Shown here one piece after another: positions 6,354-8,203 of a stretch of DNA of 8,203 bases (positions are counted from its first letter, which is position 1; each line of letters opens with the position of its first letter). Position numbers and translations under genes: made by a program. The notes under the pieces were generated by a model that worked only from the letters and a program-made list of their open reading frames with translations, was not told where the DNA came from and ran no database searches. The DNA lies in the NCBI GenBank assembly GCA_030428405.1, contig JAUIEH010000100.1:1-8203 (forward strand), written 5' to 3'. This stretch comes from Alphaproteobacteria bacterium. GTDB taxonomy: Bacteria > Pseudomonadota > Alphaproteobacteria > Caulobacterales > Maricaulaceae.

Positions 6354-6785
6354 ATGGGGCGACGGATCGACGTCACCGACACGCTCGTCATCGACGAAGA
6401 CGAGATCGAGGAAAGCTTCGTGCGCGCCGGCGGTCCCGGCGGCCAGCACGTCAACAAGACTTCAAGCGCGGTGCAGTTGCGCTTTGACGCGCGCAACTCT
6501 GCCAACCTTCCCGACGACGTCCGCCAGCGGCTCGAAAAGCTGGCGGGCGCCAAGGCGACCAAGGACGGCGTCATCATCGTGACCGCGCGCGGCCGCGCCA
6601 GCCAGGCGCTCAACCGTGCAGCCGCCCGCATGCGTCTGGTCGCGCTTTTGCGCGCCGCCGCGCGCCCGCCGAAAAAGCGCTTAAAAACGAAAACGCCCGC
6701 GCGGGCGAAACGTGACCGGATCGAGGCCAAGTCTCGCCGCGCGGGCGTCAAGAAGCTGCGTCAGCCGCCTAAGGATGACGGCTGA
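6354..6785 (+). CDS. arfB: Alternative ribosome-rescue factor / peptidyl-tRNA hydrolase ArfB
   Basis: ArfB (YaeJ) enters stalled ribosomes that lack a stop codon and hydrolyses the peptidyl-tRNA in the cytoplasm, as a backup to trans-translation. The 143 residues match the family's usual length (about 140). The N-terminal domain holds the catalytic loop with GGQ at residues 29-31, in the context RAGGPGGQHVNKTSSAVQLRFD-like, followed by the conserved DGVIIVTARGRASQALNR region at about 78-95. There is no codon-recognition domain, which separates it from RF1/RF2. The C-terminal tail (about 107-143) is very Lys/Arg-rich, as expected for the helix that fills the empty mRNA channel. It is divergent from the lipoprotein and convergent with the heme-type receptor, with 3 bp between stop codons. 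The catalytic motif is intact. No functional link to the neighbouring transport genes is implied. Confidence 0.96.
   Translation: MGRRIDVTDTLVIDEDEIEESFVRAGGPGGQHVNKTSSAVQLRFDARNSANLPDDVRQRLEKLAGAKATKDGVIIVTARGRASQALNRAAARMRLVALLRAAARPPKKRLKTKTPARAKRDRIEAKSRRAGVKKLRQPPKDDG
6683..6707 (-). terminator. Possible terminator of heme receptor, inside arfB
   Basis: On the minus strand the 14-bp palindrome CGCCCGCGCGGGCG (6694-6707) is followed by TTTTCGTTTTTAAG. This can form a 5-bp all-GC stem with a GCGC loop and a U-rich tail, 81 nt past the receptor stop codon. On the plus strand the same bases encode part of the basic ArfB tail (KTKTPARAKR). The stem is short, so strength is uncertain. Confidence 0.4.
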
Positions 6786-6788
6786 GCC

Positions 6789-8203
6789 TTAGCCGCCGAT
6801 CTGGTAGCTCAGGGCGATGCGCGGATTAAATCCGGGCTCGGAAACGCCTGCGAATACCCGCTCATAGTCCGTATCGAACACATTATCGATGCCGGCGTCG
6901 ATGCGCAGGCGCGGTGCGAATTCCGGACGCCAATAGCCATAAAGATCAACCACCGCATATCCCGGACGCACTTCTGCGAGCGTTGCGACATTATCGTGTT
7001 CATCCGCAATCTGAATGCGCGCGCCCAAAGCAAGATTGGACGCAAGGAAGCGATAGCGGAAATCGAGATTGAGCCGCGTCGGCGTCAGGCTCGTCAGCGG
7101 CGCGCCCGTCGTCACATTGCGCCCGTCAATATGAGAGAGCGCGGCGCTGAGCCTGACGCGCGGACTGTCAAACAAGGCTTCAAGCTCATAGCCCTCCAGC
7201 TCCGCCATCGCAACATTGGCGCTGTTCGTCGTTCCCGAAGTACACGGCTGGAATGGCGGGGCGAAGCATGTCGACGGAAAGGTGAAGTCGACATTGAGGT
7301 CGATGAGATTGTCGACCTCGGATTCGAAATAGGACGCACGCAGAGACAGGCTCTCATCGGGGGCGACCAGATCGTCGAAATTCAGACCAAAGCCGAACTC
7401 CACCGATTCCGATTCTTCCGGCGCCAGATTGGGATTGGCGATGAAGAAATTCGGCGCCGCCGGGCCTGTCGGACCAAGGATCGGATGCGGAATCTCGAAA
7501 TGAACGCCGTCGAGATAAAGCTCATTGACGTTCGGCGCGCGGAAAGCCTGGCCCCAGCTTGCAAACAAAGCCAGCCACTCAACCGGCAGATAAGTCGCGC
7601 CGATGCGCGGCGAGACCGCCTCGTCCTCATTGTTCGAACCGGCGACGCCGTCGGCCGCGTTTTCAAAACGGTCCACGCGCACGCCGGGAATGACGATCAG
7701 CCGGCCCGGCGCGCCGAAGGGACGCTCGAATGTCGATTCAAGCTGAGCGAATGCGCCGTAGAAATTTGACTCCGCACTCGGAACGCCAGGGCGCGCGCCG
7801 TCGACCGTCGTGTTGTCGCGACCGGTCTGCTCGTCGCGATACCAGTCAGCGCCAAGCGTGAAAGTGTGCTGCGCACCTACTAAATCGAAATCCATCGCGT
7901 TGCGCGCGGACACGCCCGTCGTGTCGATTTCGCGCGAGGTCACGCGCGACGTCGTCAGCTCGGCCTCCTCCACGGAGGTTTCGGTGCGATAGGCCGTGAG
8001 CGAGAAGTCGAGCCAGCTCAGATGACGCGGTGCAGCGACGAAGCGTGCGCGATAAGTGTCGCTCTGCGTCGTCTTATCGACCGTGTTGAATGTCGGCGAT
8101 CCGTCATCGACGCTTTGGCCCTGGGGATTGTCCGGCTCGACGGCTTCATTGCGGAAGCTCTGCCACGAGGCGTCTACAGAATATCCGTGCCCGAAATCGT
8201 AGC
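6789..8203 (-). CDS. TonB-dependent heme/hemoglobin-type receptor, C-terminal part
   Basis: Partial: 470 residues of the C-terminal barrel plus stop are visible, and the start and plug lie beyond the right edge. The frame stays open from the GTG at 7973 to 8203, so that GTG is an internal Val, not a start. The stretch upstream of it (YRARF, LSWLDFSLTAYRTE) is typical barrel sequence. FRAP stands at visible residues 220-223 and NPNL at 256-259, the two boxes of heme/hemoglobin receptors. Between them YLDGVHFEI places His234 where HemR-type receptors keep a ligand-related His (alignment from memory). Typical late motifs follow, such as AMAELEGYELEA and IDNVFDTDYERV. Likely role: TonB-driven uptake of heme iron across the outer membrane. 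The last residues, SYQIGG, lack the usual terminal aromatic. Regulation (e.g. Fur) cannot be judged without its promoter. It converges on arfB. Confidence 0.9.
   Translation of the reverse strand, partial: YDFGHGYSVDASWQSFRNEAVEPDNPQGQSVDDGSPTFNTVDKTTQSDTYRARFVAAPRHLSWLDFSLTAYRTETSVEEAELTTSRVTSREIDTTGVSARNAMDFDLVGAQHTFTLGADWYRDEQTGRDNTTVDGARPGVPSAESNFYGAFAQLESTFERPFGAPGRLIVIPGVRVDRFENAADGVAGSNNEDEAVSPRIGATYLPVEWLALFASWGQAFRAPNVNELYLDGVHFEIPHPILGPTGPAAPNFFIANPNLAPEESESVEFGFGLNFDDLVAPDESLSLRASYFESEVDNLIDLNVDFTFPSTCFAPPFQPCTSGTTNSANVAMAELEGYELEALFDSPRVRLSAALSHIDGRNVTTGAPLTSLTPTRLNLDFRYRFLASNLALGARIQIADEHDNVATLAEVRPGYAVVDLYGYWRPEFAPRLRIDAGIDNVFDTDYERVFAGVSEPGFNPRIALSYQIGG

Noticed and set aside
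6182..6487. 101-codon plus-strand frame overlapping the arfB start
   Set aside because: Its second half is an out-of-frame Arg-rich shadow of arfB, whose GGQ motif fixes the true frame.

Overview
The window is GC-rich (roughly 60 %) and compact, with long open antisense frames that reflect codon bias. Several things point to an alphaproteobacterium, most likely Caulobacterales/Hyphomonadaceae-like: two large TonB-dependent receptors, a surface lipoprotein, an ArfB-type rescue factor, and the 'RGL-ERY ... NGSPLP-PEPLRR-VPLDLFP' style of receptor plug. The lineage is an inference from protein style, not a marker-based placement.

Layout, left to right. 1-198: non-coding 3' flank with two stem-loops and, at the extreme left edge, a tiny minus-strand ORF ending in Trp-Trp. 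199-2835 (minus): complete TonB-dependent receptor. 2836-2930: gap holding a textbook intrinsic-terminator hairpin that lies between the two genes of one co-directional unit. 2931-5852 (minus): 973-residue lipoprotein made of two homologous parallel-beta-helix-like modules, upstream of the receptor. 5853-6353: about 500 bp divergent intergenic region with the lipoprotein promoter region, a possible 11-bp phased operator, one perfect DnaA-box 9-mer and an 18-bp imperfect tandem repeat. 6354-6785 (plus): arfB, the peptidyl-tRNA hydrolase of stalled ribosomes. 6789-8203 (minus, cut by the window edge): C-terminal part of a second TonB-dependent receptor carrying the FRAP and NPNL boxes of heme/hemoglobin receptors. 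It converges on arfB with only 3 bp between stop codons.

How the parts fit: the lipoprotein and the 199-2835 receptor look like a two-component outer-membrane uptake system, with a surface-exposed, possibly Ca-binding capture protein and a TonB-driven channel. Their substrate is unknown. The hairpin between them suggests that lipoprotein is made in excess over receptor. The heme-type receptor is a separate unit whose start and promoter lie to the right of the window. arfB is a housekeeping gene between two outer-membrane transport loci.

The best candidate for something under-described is the duplicated beta-helix lipoprotein/receptor pair with its internal terminator. I see no phage, transposon, CRISPR, tRNA or rRNA.
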